Source: Kineosporia corallincola (GTDB lineage Bacteria; Actinomycetota; Actinomycetes; Actinomycetales; Kineosporiaceae). Taken from it: 47,519 nt of DNA. The stretch spans positions 1-47,519 of the forward strand of contig NZ_JAHBAY010000026.1 of NCBI RefSeq assembly GCF_018499875.1. Reading direction: 5' to 3'. Within the stretch, counting starts at the first letter, position 1. Each line of letters opens with the position of its first letter. Position numbers and translations under genes: made by a program. The notes below the pieces were generated by a model. It was not told where the DNA came from, ran no database searches, and saw only the letters and a list, made by a program, of their open reading frames with translations. This document shows, in pieces, positions 7,315 through 16,000 of the stretch.

Positions 7315-8730
7315 TCAGCCGCCGATGCCGCGCAGGAAGGTGAACAGGCCCAGGCAGGCCAGCAGCAACGGCAGCAGGCTGACGGCCAGGACGCTGTGCG
7401 TGACCTCGCCGGCGCGGGCCCAGTGCGGGACCATCCGGCGGCCGGGGATCGTGCGGGAGGCGACGGCCAGTCCGAGCGCCAGCATCCACAGCAGGTTGAC
7501 GGTCACGAGCGGTCCGGGCCCCTCGGAGGTGAGGATGTACCGGCCGATCAGTGTGCCGATCCCGGCCACCCCGGGGACGACCACGGCCAGGCGCTGCCAG
7601 GTGCCGCCGAGGGTGCGTCCGTGCAGTACGGCCAGGCCGCTCAGGACCCAGGCCAGGATCAGCCCGGAGATGCCGGTGGCGGTGAGCGCGAGCGTCACCA
7701 CGGTGACCGCGTAGACGGTGCCGACGGCGATGCACAGGCCGTTGAGGAACCGGTCGGCGACGGCCGAGCGGCTGATCACGATCTCGCTCGGGTGGGCGTC
7801 GATGCCTTCCTGCAGCTGCTCGGCGTTGGACGGCAGTGGGGGCAGGCGCAGCCCGGACAGCCAGAAGGCCCATCCGGGAACGAAAATCATTAGGAGGACG
7901 GCGACCGCGCCGATGATGGCGGCGGTGTGCTCGTAGGTCACGTCGATGAGGGCACCGGCCAGGGCGGTCATCAGGCCGGCGGTACCGATACCGAGGTACA
8001 GGGCCGCGCCCTCGCCGGTGGCCGCGAACCCGACGGCTGCGGCGGCCGCGGCGGCGATGCCGGCGGCCAGGAGCCGGGCGTGGTTCTCGGCCAGGCCCGC
8101 CCCGGACGGCAGCACCGCCGCAGCGAGAACGGCGTAACCGGTTGCGGCACAGGTCAGCACGCGCGCCAGGGCGGTGTCGCCGTAGGCGCGGGCCGCAGCC
8201 GCGGCGGCGCCGAGCAGGACGACGGCGATCACCGCGCCGTTGATCGCGGTGGCGAGCCGGGGCGCGGCCAGGAGCAGCCCGCCGGCGCCGAGGATCAGCG
8301 CCGCGGACAGGACGCCGATCAGCAGGCGGCGGCTGAGTTCCGGGCGCCAGGTGTCGCCGCGGGCGGTGAGGGTGTCCATGACGCCGTGCACGAGGTCGTC
8401 GAAGTGGACGGCCGGCAGCGCGTCGCGGAAGGGGCGGAGGTAGAGCACCTCGCCGTCGTGCAGTTCCAGTTCGCCTGCCGTCGCGGTGGGCGAGAGCGGT
8501 TCGGCACCCAGGCGTTGCAGCACCCATCCACCGTGCCCGAGCCCGGCCTCGTCCAGATCGTCACCGGCGTAGCCGACGATCGTGGACATCAGGTCGGCGA
8601 GCTGGATGTCGGTGGGGATGGCCAGGTCGAAACTGCGCCCGGGGCCACGGATCGTGAGCCTGCACAGGCCGGCCAGTGCCCCGCCGCCGACGGCCGGGAC
8701 CTCCGCCATGGACGGACTCGTGACGGTCAA
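7315..8730 (-). CDS. eccD: EccD, T7SS membrane channel component, about 471 aa
   Basis: The N-terminal ~85 residues form the ubiquitin-like YukD-type domain ('LCRLTIRGPGRSFDLAIPTD', then 'GELELHDGEVLYLRP'). About eleven hydrophobic helices follow, the standard EccD layout; two EccD protomers per EccC/B line the core-complex membrane vestibule. I place the start at TTG 8730 because a GGAGG Shine-Dalgarno lies exactly 6 nt upstream and the protein then begins close to the ubiquitin-like domain. A longer in-frame GTG start at 8769 (13 more residues) is possible. It is the first gene of the minus-strand secretion operon and is divergent from eccC. Confidence 0.94.
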   Translation of the reverse strand: MTVTSPSMAEVPAVGGGALAGLCRLTIRGPGRSFDLAIPTDIQLADLMSTIVGYAGDDLDEAGLGHGGWVLQRLGAEPLSPTATAGELELHDGEVLYLRPFRDALPAVHFDDLVHGVMDTLTARGDTWRPELSRRLLIGVLSAALILGAGGLLLAAPRLATAINGAVIAVVLLGAAAAAARAYGDTALARVLTCAATGYAVLAAAVLPSGAGLAENHARLLAAGIAAAAAAAVGFAATGEGAALYLGIGTAGLMTALAGALIDVTYEHTAAIIGAVAVLLMIFVPGWAFWLSGLRLPPLPSNAEQLQEGIDAHPSEIVISRSAVADRFLNGLCIAVGTVYAVTVVTLALTATGISGLILAWVLSGLAVLHGRTLGGTWQRLAVVVPGVAGIGTLIGRYILTSEGPGPLVTVNLLWMLALGLAVASRTIPGRRMVPHWARAGEVTHSVLAVSLLPLLLACLGLFTFLRGIGG

Positions 8731-8736
8731 GGTCGG

Positions 8737-8741
8737 CCTCC
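8737..8741 (-). promoter_or_regulatory. Ribosome binding site deciding the eccD start
   Basis: GGAGG on the minus strand, 6 nt upstream of TTG 8730. This favours the TTG start over GTG 8769, which has no comparable upstream purine run. Confidence 0.55.
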
Positions 8742-8980
8742 GTGTTCCGGGCTTGGGCCCTCCGCTCACGGATATTTGAAAAGGGGCCTCTCTGAATGGT
8801 TCACGTCAGCGTGACACGGGCTCGGCGGCACCGGCCGGGCGTACCGGCTGCTCTGCCTCTCCTTACGGCCAAGGCCACCTTCCGGGGCAGGCTGACGGAC
8901 CGCCGTTGTGAACCGGCGCAGGACAGCGGCCACAATGCGGGCAACAGACTGCCTCTCCCCCCGAGCGTGCGGCCTGACAC

Positions 8981-8988
8981 GAGAAAGG
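8981..8988 (+). promoter_or_regulatory. Ribosome binding site deciding the eccC start
   Basis: GAGAAAGG 9 nt before TTG 8998. It supports the TTG start, which gives the family-typical N-terminus. It partly overlaps a 5-bp stem (8983-8987 with 8991-8995). Confidence 0.5.
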
Positions 8989-8997
8989 CTCTTTCCC

Positions 8998-11900
8998 TTG
9001 AGCGTCGTCCTTTTCAAGCGCCCGCCGCGCCGCCCCGGACCGGAGATGCCGAACGGGGAACTGCAGCTGCAGGAGCCCCCGGTGCTGCCGGAGCCGAACA
9101 ACGGCATGTCCTCGATGATTTACTACGCGCCCACGGCGATGGGCTCGATGGGCATGGTACTGATCTTCATCCGCCCTGGTCAGAGTGGGCCGCTGGTCTA
9201 TCTGGCGCTGGGCCTGATGGCCGTGTCGGCGATCTCGATGGTCTTCGTGCAGCTGCTGCGCGGAGCCTCGGACCGCAAGCGCAAGATGGCCGACGAGCGC
9301 CGCGACTACCTGCGTTACCTGTCGCGTACGCGCCGCCGGGTGCGCAAGGCCATCGACCAGCAGCGCCAGGCCCAGGCCTGGCGGCACCCCGACACGGTGT
9401 CGCTGGCCTCGGTGGCGGCCACCTCGCGGCTGTGGGAGCGGCGGCCCAGCCACCCGGACTTCAGCGAGGCCCGGATCGGCCGGGGCCCGCAGCGTCTGGG
9501 CCTGACCCTGGCCCCGATCCAGACCAAACCGGTCGAGGACCTGGAGCCGCTCAGCGCACATGCCCTGCGGCGGTTCATCCACGCCTACTCCACCGTCGGC
9601 GACCAGCCGATCGCGGCCTACCTGCGTGCCTATCCACGGGTGGTGCTGCGCTGCGAGGACCAGGACGACCTGGTCGCGGGGCGGGCCCTGACCCGGGCGC
9701 TGCTGCTGCAGCTGGCGGTGTTCCACTCGCCGGACGACCTGCGGATCGTCGTGGTGGCCCCGGCCGAGCGCCAGGGCGAGTGGACCTGGACCAAGTGGCT
9801 GCCGCACGCCCTGCACCCGCACGAGAGCGATGCGGCCGGCCCGGTCCGGCTGATGACCACGGGGATCGGCCGGCTGGAGCATCTGCTGGGCCCGGAGTTC
9901 GCCGGGCGCGCCAACTTCGACGCGGACGTCCCCCCGACCGCGGACGAGCCCTACACGGTGGTGGTGTACGACGGCGCGGACCCGGTGCCGAAGGGCGATC
10001 GGCTGATCACCCGTGGCTACCGCAACGCCGTGCTGATCGACCTGTCCCAGACCGCGGAACGGGCGCCGCGCCGTGCGCTGGTGCTGCGGGTGACGCCGAC
10101 GGCGCTGGACATGGTGGACGCGGACCCGAGCGGCAACGAGAAGACCACCCCTCTGGGCGTTCCCGACGCCATGGAGCTCGGGCCGGCCACGGCCCTGGCC
10201 CGGCAGCTGGCCCCGCACCGGATCAGCACGTCGGCGGAGTCCAGTGAGCCGCTGGCCAACGAGATCGAGCTGAGCACCATGCTCGGCATCAGCGACCTGC
10301 ACAGCCTGGACGTGAACGAGCTGTGGGAACGCTGGCAGCGCACCGGCCGGCGGCTGAAGGTGCCACTGGCGATCACCGCCGACGGCATGCCGATGGAGCT
10401 GGACATCAAGGAGGCCGCGCAGGGCGGCATGGGCCCGCACGGTCTGCTGATCGGGGCCACCGGTTCCGGGAAGTCTGAGCTGCTGCGCACTCTCGTGCTG
10501 GCGCTGGCGCTGACACACTCCTCCGAGACCCTCAACTTCGTCCTGGTCGACTTCAAGGGCGGTGCTACCTTCCTGGGGCTGGACCAGCTGCCGCACACCT
10601 CGGCGGTGATCACCAACCTGGCCGACGAGGCCTCACTGGTCGGCCGCATGAAGGACTCGCTGCAGGGTGAGCTGATGCGCCGGCAGGAACTTCTGCGCGC
10701 GGCCGGGAACTACAGCTCCGTGCTGGATTACGAGACGGCCCGATCCCAGGGCGCGCCGCTGGCGCCGCTACCCAGCCTGTTCCTGGTGGTCGACGAGTTC
10801 AGCGAACTGCTCGCCGCGCACCGGGAGTTCATGGACGTCTTCGTGATGATCGGCCGGCTGGGCCGCAGCCTCGGCGTGCACCTGCTGCTGGCCTCGCAGC
10901 GCCTGGACGAGGGGCGCACCAACCAGCTGGAGTCGCACCTGTCGTACCGGATCGGCCTGCGGACGTTCTCGGCGATGGAGAGCCGCGGCGTGCTGGGTGT
11001 CCCGGACGCCTACCAGCTGCCCTCTCAGCCGGGCAACGGCTTCATCCGCACCGACGTCACCACCCTGACCCGTTTCCGGGCCGCGTACGTGTCCGGCGCC
11101 TACCGGGTGCGGGAGCGGGTGGCGGCCGCGGTGGTCGCGGCCCGGATGGTGGTCTACGGCACGGACTATCAGGCGCCGGTGGAGGAACCGCAGATCGAGG
11201 AGCCGCAGCCCGATCCCGCCACCGACCCCGACACGCAGAGCCTGCTCGAGGTGGCGGTGTCGCGCCTCAAGGACTCCGGTCCGCCCGCGCACCAGGTGTG
11301 GCTGCCTCCGCTGACCGTCCCGCCCTCGCTGGACGAACTGCTCCCGCCGCTGGCACCGGATCCCGAGCGCGGCCTGACCACGCTGGAAGCGCCCGGCCGG
11401 CAACGGCTCACGGTGCCGGTGGGCCTGATCGACCGCCCGTACGAGCAGGTGCGCGACCTGCTGACGGCAAACCTGTCGGGCCAGGGCGGCCACGTCGGCA
11501 TCGCGGGTGGCCCGCAGAGCGGCAAGAGCACCATGCTGCGCACTCTGATCGCGGGCCTGAGCCTGACCCACTCGCCGCAGGAGGTGCAGTTCTACTGCCT
11601 GGACTTCGGTGGTGGGTCGCTGACCTCACTGACCGGCCTGCCGCATCTGGGCGGTGTGACCGGCCGGCACGACCTGGAGCGGATCCAGCGCACCGTCAAG
11701 GAGATCACCCAGCTGATCGCCCGCCGCGAGCACCTTTTCGCCCAGCAGGGCATCGCCTCGATCACGGACTTCCGGCGGCTGCGGGCCGAGGGCCGGGTGG
11801 AGGACCCGCACGGTGACGTGTTCCTGGTGGTCGACGGCTGGAACACGATCCGCCAGGAGTTCCCGGACCTGGTCCAGACCTTCACCCTGATCGCCAACCG

Positions 11901-12975
11901 CGGCCTGAACTACGGGGTGCACCTGGTGATCGCCGCGACCCGCTGGAGCGAGATCGGCACCGCGCTGCGCGACCAGCTGGGCACCCGGTTCGAGCTGCGC
12001 CTGGGTGACCCGATCGACTCGCTGATCAACATGCGGGCCGCCCGCACGGTGCCCAAGCGCCCAGGTGCCGGAATCACCGACGAGCAGCTGCATTTCATGA
12101 CGGCACTGCCGCGGATCGACGGCCGGGGCAGCACCGACGACCTCGGCGCCGGCGTCACCGCCCTGGTGGAGGACATCAAGGACTGGTGGACCGGCCCGCT
12201 GGCACCGCCGGTGCGCATGCTGCCGGCGGTGTACGAGGCGAGCGACCTGCCGGCGCCGGACGGCGACCTGCGGATGCCGCTGGGCATCGAGGAGAACGAG
12301 TTGCTGCCGTTCTGGCACGACTTCGAGCAGAACCCGCACCTGCTGGTGGTCGGTGACGTCGAGTCCGGCAAGACCAACCTGCTGAGGCTGGTGGCCGGCG
12401 CGATCGCCCAGCGGTACGACCCGTCCCAGGCCCGGATCGCCCTGGTGGACACCCGCCGGGAGCTGTACGAATCGGTGTCCGACGCCCACCGGCTGGCCTA
12501 CGCGGTCTCGACCGACGTGGTCAAGGAGATCGTCGGCGGAACCGCCCGGGCCGTGCAGACCCGGGTGCCCGGCCCGGACATCACCCCCGACCGGCTGCGC
12601 AAGCGGGACTGGTGGAAGGGCCCGCAGATGTTCTTCATCGTCGACGACCTGGAGCTGATCTCCGGCGGCCTGGGCGACAACCCGTTCGGCCCGCTGCTGC
12701 CGTTCCTGGCCCAGGGCACCGAACTCGGGCTGCACATGATCGTGGCCCGCAGTGCCAACGGCCTGTCCCGGGGCCTGAGCGACCCGCTGATGCGGCGCTT
12801 GATGGAGACGAACACCCCCACGGTGATGCTGTCCACGCCGCCCAGCGAGGGAGCCTTCATCGGGAACGTGAAGCCGCGGGTGCTGCCGCCGGGCCGGGCC
12901 CTGCACATCACCCGGCGCGGTTCGGTCCAGATCCAGACCGCCATGGTGCCGGACCGGGCGAACGCGGGCCACTGA
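8998..12975 (+). CDS. eccC: EccC, fused three-ATPase FtsK/SpoIIIE motor, 1325 aa
   Basis: This ATPase drives T7SS export and recognises substrates through its C-terminal ATPase. The N-terminus 'LSVVLFKRPPRRPGPEMP' is the classic EccC start; two TM helices follow (about 39-58 and 66-86), then three FtsK-like domains. Walker A sites are GATGSGKS (486-493), GGPQSGKST (837-845) and GDVESGKT (1119-1126). Walker B-like strands are 'LFLVVDEF', 'VFLVVDGW' and 'MFFIVDDL'. Only ATPase 1 has the DE pair; ATPases 2 and 3 have DG and DD, as is common in EccC, where domain 1 is the main hydrolytic unit. EccCa and EccCb are fused. Start: TTG 8998 with GAGAAAGG about 9 nt upstream; the GTG at 8908 would add 30 non-family residues. 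It is the only plus-strand gene supported here. Confidence 0.96.
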   Translation: MSVVLFKRPPRRPGPEMPNGELQLQEPPVLPEPNNGMSSMIYYAPTAMGSMGMVLIFIRPGQSGPLVYLALGLMAVSAISMVFVQLLRGASDRKRKMADERRDYLRYLSRTRRRVRKAIDQQRQAQAWRHPDTVSLASVAATSRLWERRPSHPDFSEARIGRGPQRLGLTLAPIQTKPVEDLEPLSAHALRRFIHAYSTVGDQPIAAYLRAYPRVVLRCEDQDDLVAGRALTRALLLQLAVFHSPDDLRIVVVAPAERQGEWTWTKWLPHALHPHESDAAGPVRLMTTGIGRLEHLLGPEFAGRANFDADVPPTADEPYTVVVYDGADPVPKGDRLITRGYRNAVLIDLSQTAERAPRRALVLRVTPTALDMVDADPSGNEKTTPLGVPDAMELGPATALARQLAPHRISTSAESSEPLANEIELSTMLGISDLHSLDVNELWERWQRTGRRLKVPLAITADGMPMELDIKEAAQGGMGPHGLLIGATGSGKSELLRTLVLALALTHSSETLNFVLVDFKGGATFLGLDQLPHTSAVITNLADEASLVGRMKDSLQGELMRRQELLRAAGNYSSVLDYETARSQGAPLAPLPSLFLVVDEFSELLAAHREFMDVFVMIGRLGRSLGVHLLLASQRLDEGRTNQLESHLSYRIGLRTFSAMESRGVLGVPDAYQLPSQPGNGFIRTDVTTLTRFRAAYVSGAYRVRERVAAAVVAARMVVYGTDYQAPVEEPQIEEPQPDPATDPDTQSLLEVAVSRLKDSGPPAHQVWLPPLTVPPSLDELLPPLAPDPERGLTTLEAPGRQRLTVPVGLIDRPYEQVRDLLTANLSGQGGHVGIAGGPQSGKSTMLRTLIAGLSLTHSPQEVQFYCLDFGGGSLTSLTGLPHLGGVTGRHDLERIQRTVKEITQLIARREHLFAQQGIASITDFRRLRAEGRVEDPHGDVFLVVDGWNTIRQEFPDLVQTFTLIANRGLNYGVHLVIAATRWSEIGTALRDQLGTRFELRLGDPIDSLINMRAARTVPKRPGAGITDEQLHFMTALPRIDGRGSTDDLGAGVTALVEDIKDWWTGPLAPPVRMLPAVYEASDLPAPDGDLRMPLGIEENELLPFWHDFEQNPHLLVVGDVESGKTNLLRLVAGAIAQRYDPSQARIALVDTRRELYESVSDAHRLAYAVSTDVVKEIVGGTARAVQTRVPGPDITPDRLRKRDWWKGPQMFFIVDDLELISGGLGDNPFGPLLPFLAQGTELGLHMIVARSANGLSRGLSDPLMRRLMETNTPTVMLSTPPSEGAFIGNVKPRVLPPGRALHITRRGSVQIQTAMVPDRANAGH

Positions 12976-12991
12976 CAGGAACTGACGGGCA

Positions 12992-13044
12992 CCACACGAA
13001 AGAGCCCGCCCCGGAAAGATTCCGGGGCGGGCTCTTTCGTGTGG
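12992..13044. terminator. Bidirectional intrinsic terminator between eccC and the 1265-aa gene
   Basis: Perfect 24-bp inverted repeat (left arm 12992-13015 beginning CCACACGAAAGAGCCC, right arm 13021-13044) with a 5-nt AAGAT loop. It lies 17 nt after the eccC stop and ends 2 nt before the stop of the convergent gene, so one hairpin can end both transcripts. The stem interior is very G/C rich, with an A/T-rich CGAAAGAG/CTCTTTCG outer part in place of a long U-tract, as is common in actinobacteria. Confidence 0.9.
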
Positions 13045-13045
13045 A

Positions 13046-16000
13046 TCACATGCGGCGCAGGCCGATCGGGAACCGGAAGCGTTCGCCCTGCGGCGAGGGC
13101 GGCGCGGCGGGCAGTCGCTGGGCGAGAGCCCGCTCCAGCCGGTCCTTCGCGATGTCGTCCCGCTTGGCCGACGCCGCCGCAGCCGCCTGAGGGTCGGTGC
13201 CCGGCCGGGCACCGTCCTGCGCATCGCGCAGCAGGATCCGGGTGACACCGTCCGTCCCCGGGGTGCCGGGGCGGCGCTCCAGCACGACGAACGACGTGCC
13301 CGGCAGGAAGAGCACCTCGTCGGAGGGCAGGACGTCGGCCAGGTCGTTGACCCGCCGCCCGGTGCTGGACCAGATGACGAACTCGACACCGCCCTCGAGG
13401 GGACGCCCCGAGGACACCGCCTCGACGATCGCCGGCTCGCTGAGCCGGGCGCCGGGACGGTAGGCCTCGACCGCCTCCTCAGGGACGTCCGCGGCGAAGC
13501 GCACCATCCCCAGATGCCGCGGCAGCCGGCGCAAGCCAGAGACCAGGCACGCGGCGTGCTGGAGAGCCGGCTGCTCCCCCGCACCGCGCAGCGCGGCGTT
13601 CACCGCCACCCGATCCAGCGGCGAGGCACCCGCGCTCAGGTACGCCCGCACGGCCAGCAGGTCGGTCTTGGCCGCCTCCGGGTCGGCCGAGCGCAGCGAC
13701 GGCACCTTGGCCAGCAGCGCGTTGACCACCGCCAGGTGCGAGGAGTACCAGGTGCCGGCGGCCGACTTGAACGCCGCCCGCTGCTCCTGCGTGCTGCCCT
13801 GCACGTCGCCCAGAACGGACTGTCCCGGTTCCGGCATCAGGAACAGCCGTTGCTTCTGCTCCGTGCCGGTGTGCGGCGCGGGTGCGGGCTCCGGCGTAGG
13901 CGCAGGCTCCGGCGCGTGGGCGGGCTCAGGTGCGGGTGCGGGCTCCGGCCGGGGGAAGCGCCTGTTGTCCGTCCCTGCGACGGGCCGTGCCGGTACCGGA
14001 TCCGGGGTGGCCGGCCCCGAACCGGCGACAGGGGAATCCGGGACGGCGGCAACCGGGTCCGGCCGGGTCGCCCCCGGGGAACCGGGGATGCCGGTCACCG
14101 CATCCGGCCCGGGCCGGCCCGGAGCGGGACGAGCACTCCGAACCTGTCCCGAATCAGAGCCTTTCGATGAATGTGGGACGTCGGTAGCGGCATCCGGCTG
14201 AACCGTTTCCGGTGAGCGGGGGGCACCGGTGGCGGTACCCGGCTCGGGAGCACCCGGGGAACGGGGAACGCCCGTGACCGGATCCGGCCTGCGCGTACCC
14301 GGAGTCCGGGAGCCACCGGTCACCGCATCCGGCGGGGTGACCGCGGGAGAGCGAGGGACGCCGGTGGGCGAGCCGCTCCCCCGGGCCGGGGCCGGGCGTG
14401 GAGTGGCCGGCTCCGGCGCCCTCACCGGGGGTGTGGCCCGGGGTGCTTCCCCCAGGGAGAAGGTCTCCTGGGGCATACCGGCCTTGCCGGTGTTCAGTCG
14501 CCGCCCCGGTGTCAGCGGGCGGGACGTGGTGGAGCCGGCCGACGTCGTCGGCACCATCGGCCCTGCCGGGATCTCCGGGATGTTCGGCTCGCCGAAGACG
14601 TCGGCGGCGTCGATCGGCTCCGGGGAGGCGGCCGGTACCGACGGGCTCAGGTCCTCGGGCCGGGCCCACGAGAAGTCCGCCCACGGCGAGCGGGCCGCTG
14701 GTTCCTGTACGCCGGGCGTCTCTTCCCCGGCCGTCTCCTCCTCCGGCGTCTGGACGCCGGACGAGGCGAACTGGCCCGTCTCCTGAGCCGCTTTCAGGCG
14801 GGCAGCCTCCCGGCGTGCCGCCTCCGCCCGGATCGCCTCGGCCCGGATCGCCGTCTCCCAGACCGTGTCCTCACGCGCTTCTTCAGCATCGGCCGGCGTG
14901 GGGCGCGCCCAGACGTCCCGGGAACTCCGGGCGTCTCCGGCGCGCTCGGCGTCCCTGGCGCGCTGGGCGTCCTTGGCTGCCTGCTCCACGATGTCGAGCC
15001 ACGACGCTGCTGCCTGCTGCCGTCCCAGTGCGGCCTCGTTCGCCTCGCCGGCCACCGGCACCCGGCCCGGCTCGATCCGGCCGGCCAGACCGGTCTCCTC
15101 CGGCATCACCTCGGGCTCCACCGTCGCTTCCCGGACATCAGTGGCGTCAGCGGTGTCGGCGACTTCGACGGTGTCCTGCCAGATGTCGTTCTGCCACAGG
15201 GGGTTCTGCCAAGCATCGTCCTGCCCCGCGTAGTCCTGCCCCGCGTAGTCCTGCCCCGCGTAGTCCTGCCCCGCGTAGTCCTGCCCCGCATCGTCCGCCG
15301 CCGCGTCGTCCGCCGCGTCGACCTGCGCGTACGCCCAGGCCTCATCGGGGATCTCCTTCATGACCGGGGACGGCATGAGCGTCGTCGAGGTGGCCAGGAC
15401 CCGGACCAGGGCCCGCACCCCGCTGAGTGCGGCGATCCGCTCCAGCAGCAGGCCGGCGTGCTCCCAGGCCTCACCGGGGACGTTCTCCGCCGGGCAGCCG
15501 ACCACCAGGACGGGACCGCCCACCGGGTCGAAGGGCGTGTGACGGATCATCGGGACGTCGGCGGCGTCGGAACGCCGCAACCACAAACCGCAGGCCAGGA
15601 CCTCGACGACCCAGGTGTCGTCGAGAGGGTAGACCCGCTGGGAGATCTCGGCGACGTCGTCCACGGCCGGGCGCCACTGGGCGACCACGGGCGGCAGCGC
15701 CTCGGCGTCGCTTCGCGGCCGGTACGTCAGGGCCGTGGCGATCGGCTGCCAGGCCACCTCAACCGGCCCCGGAGCGCCCGGGGAGGCCTCGCGCAGGACG
15801 CTGACCCGGATCTCGTCCTCGATCAGCAGCGGTGTGCCGGTCAGGCTGGTGACGGGAGCGCGCAGGGTGTCGGCCACGGCCTGCGCCCAGTGCTGGACCT
15901 GAGCACCGCCGGCGCCGGGACCGTAGGGTCCCAGCCGCACCCGGCCGCGCAGGTCGTCGGGCAGACGGCCGAGGAATCCGGCCACCCGTTGCACCGGGAC

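Larger units (their letters stand above)
8731..8997. promoter_or_regulatory. Divergent eccD/eccC intergenic region
   Basis: About 270 nt separates the starts of eccD (minus) and eccC (plus), the longest non-coding stretch in the window, so both operon promoters are expected here. It holds a dyad TCACG-TCAG-CGTGA at 8801-8814, a plausible operator. A possible plus-strand promoter is TTGTGA (8906-8911) with CACAAT (8931-8936), but the 19-nt spacer is long. A short GAAAG/CTTTC hairpin (8983-8995) overlaps the eccC Shine-Dalgarno. All are pattern-based guesses apart from the divergent layout itself. Confidence 0.5.

Noticed and set aside
7313-8527. N-terminal extension of EccB to 957 residues
   Set aside because: The extra part overlaps eccD in another frame and is Arg/Pro-rich nonsense; the family start MQSRKDQ is at 7312.
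8908-8997. Thirty extra N-terminal residues for EccC from GTG 8908
   Set aside because: They are Arg/Cys-rich and unlike EccC; TTG 8998 has a ribosome site and yields the canonical SVVLFKRPPR start.
8863-10596. Minus-strand open frames under eccC (577 codons; also 11626-13584, 652 codons)
   Set aside because: Shadows of eccC, which has three intact Walker sites on the plus strand.
15227-15286. CRISPR-like array
   Set aside because: Contiguous 15-bp units with no spacers, in frame within a CDS; a minisatellite.
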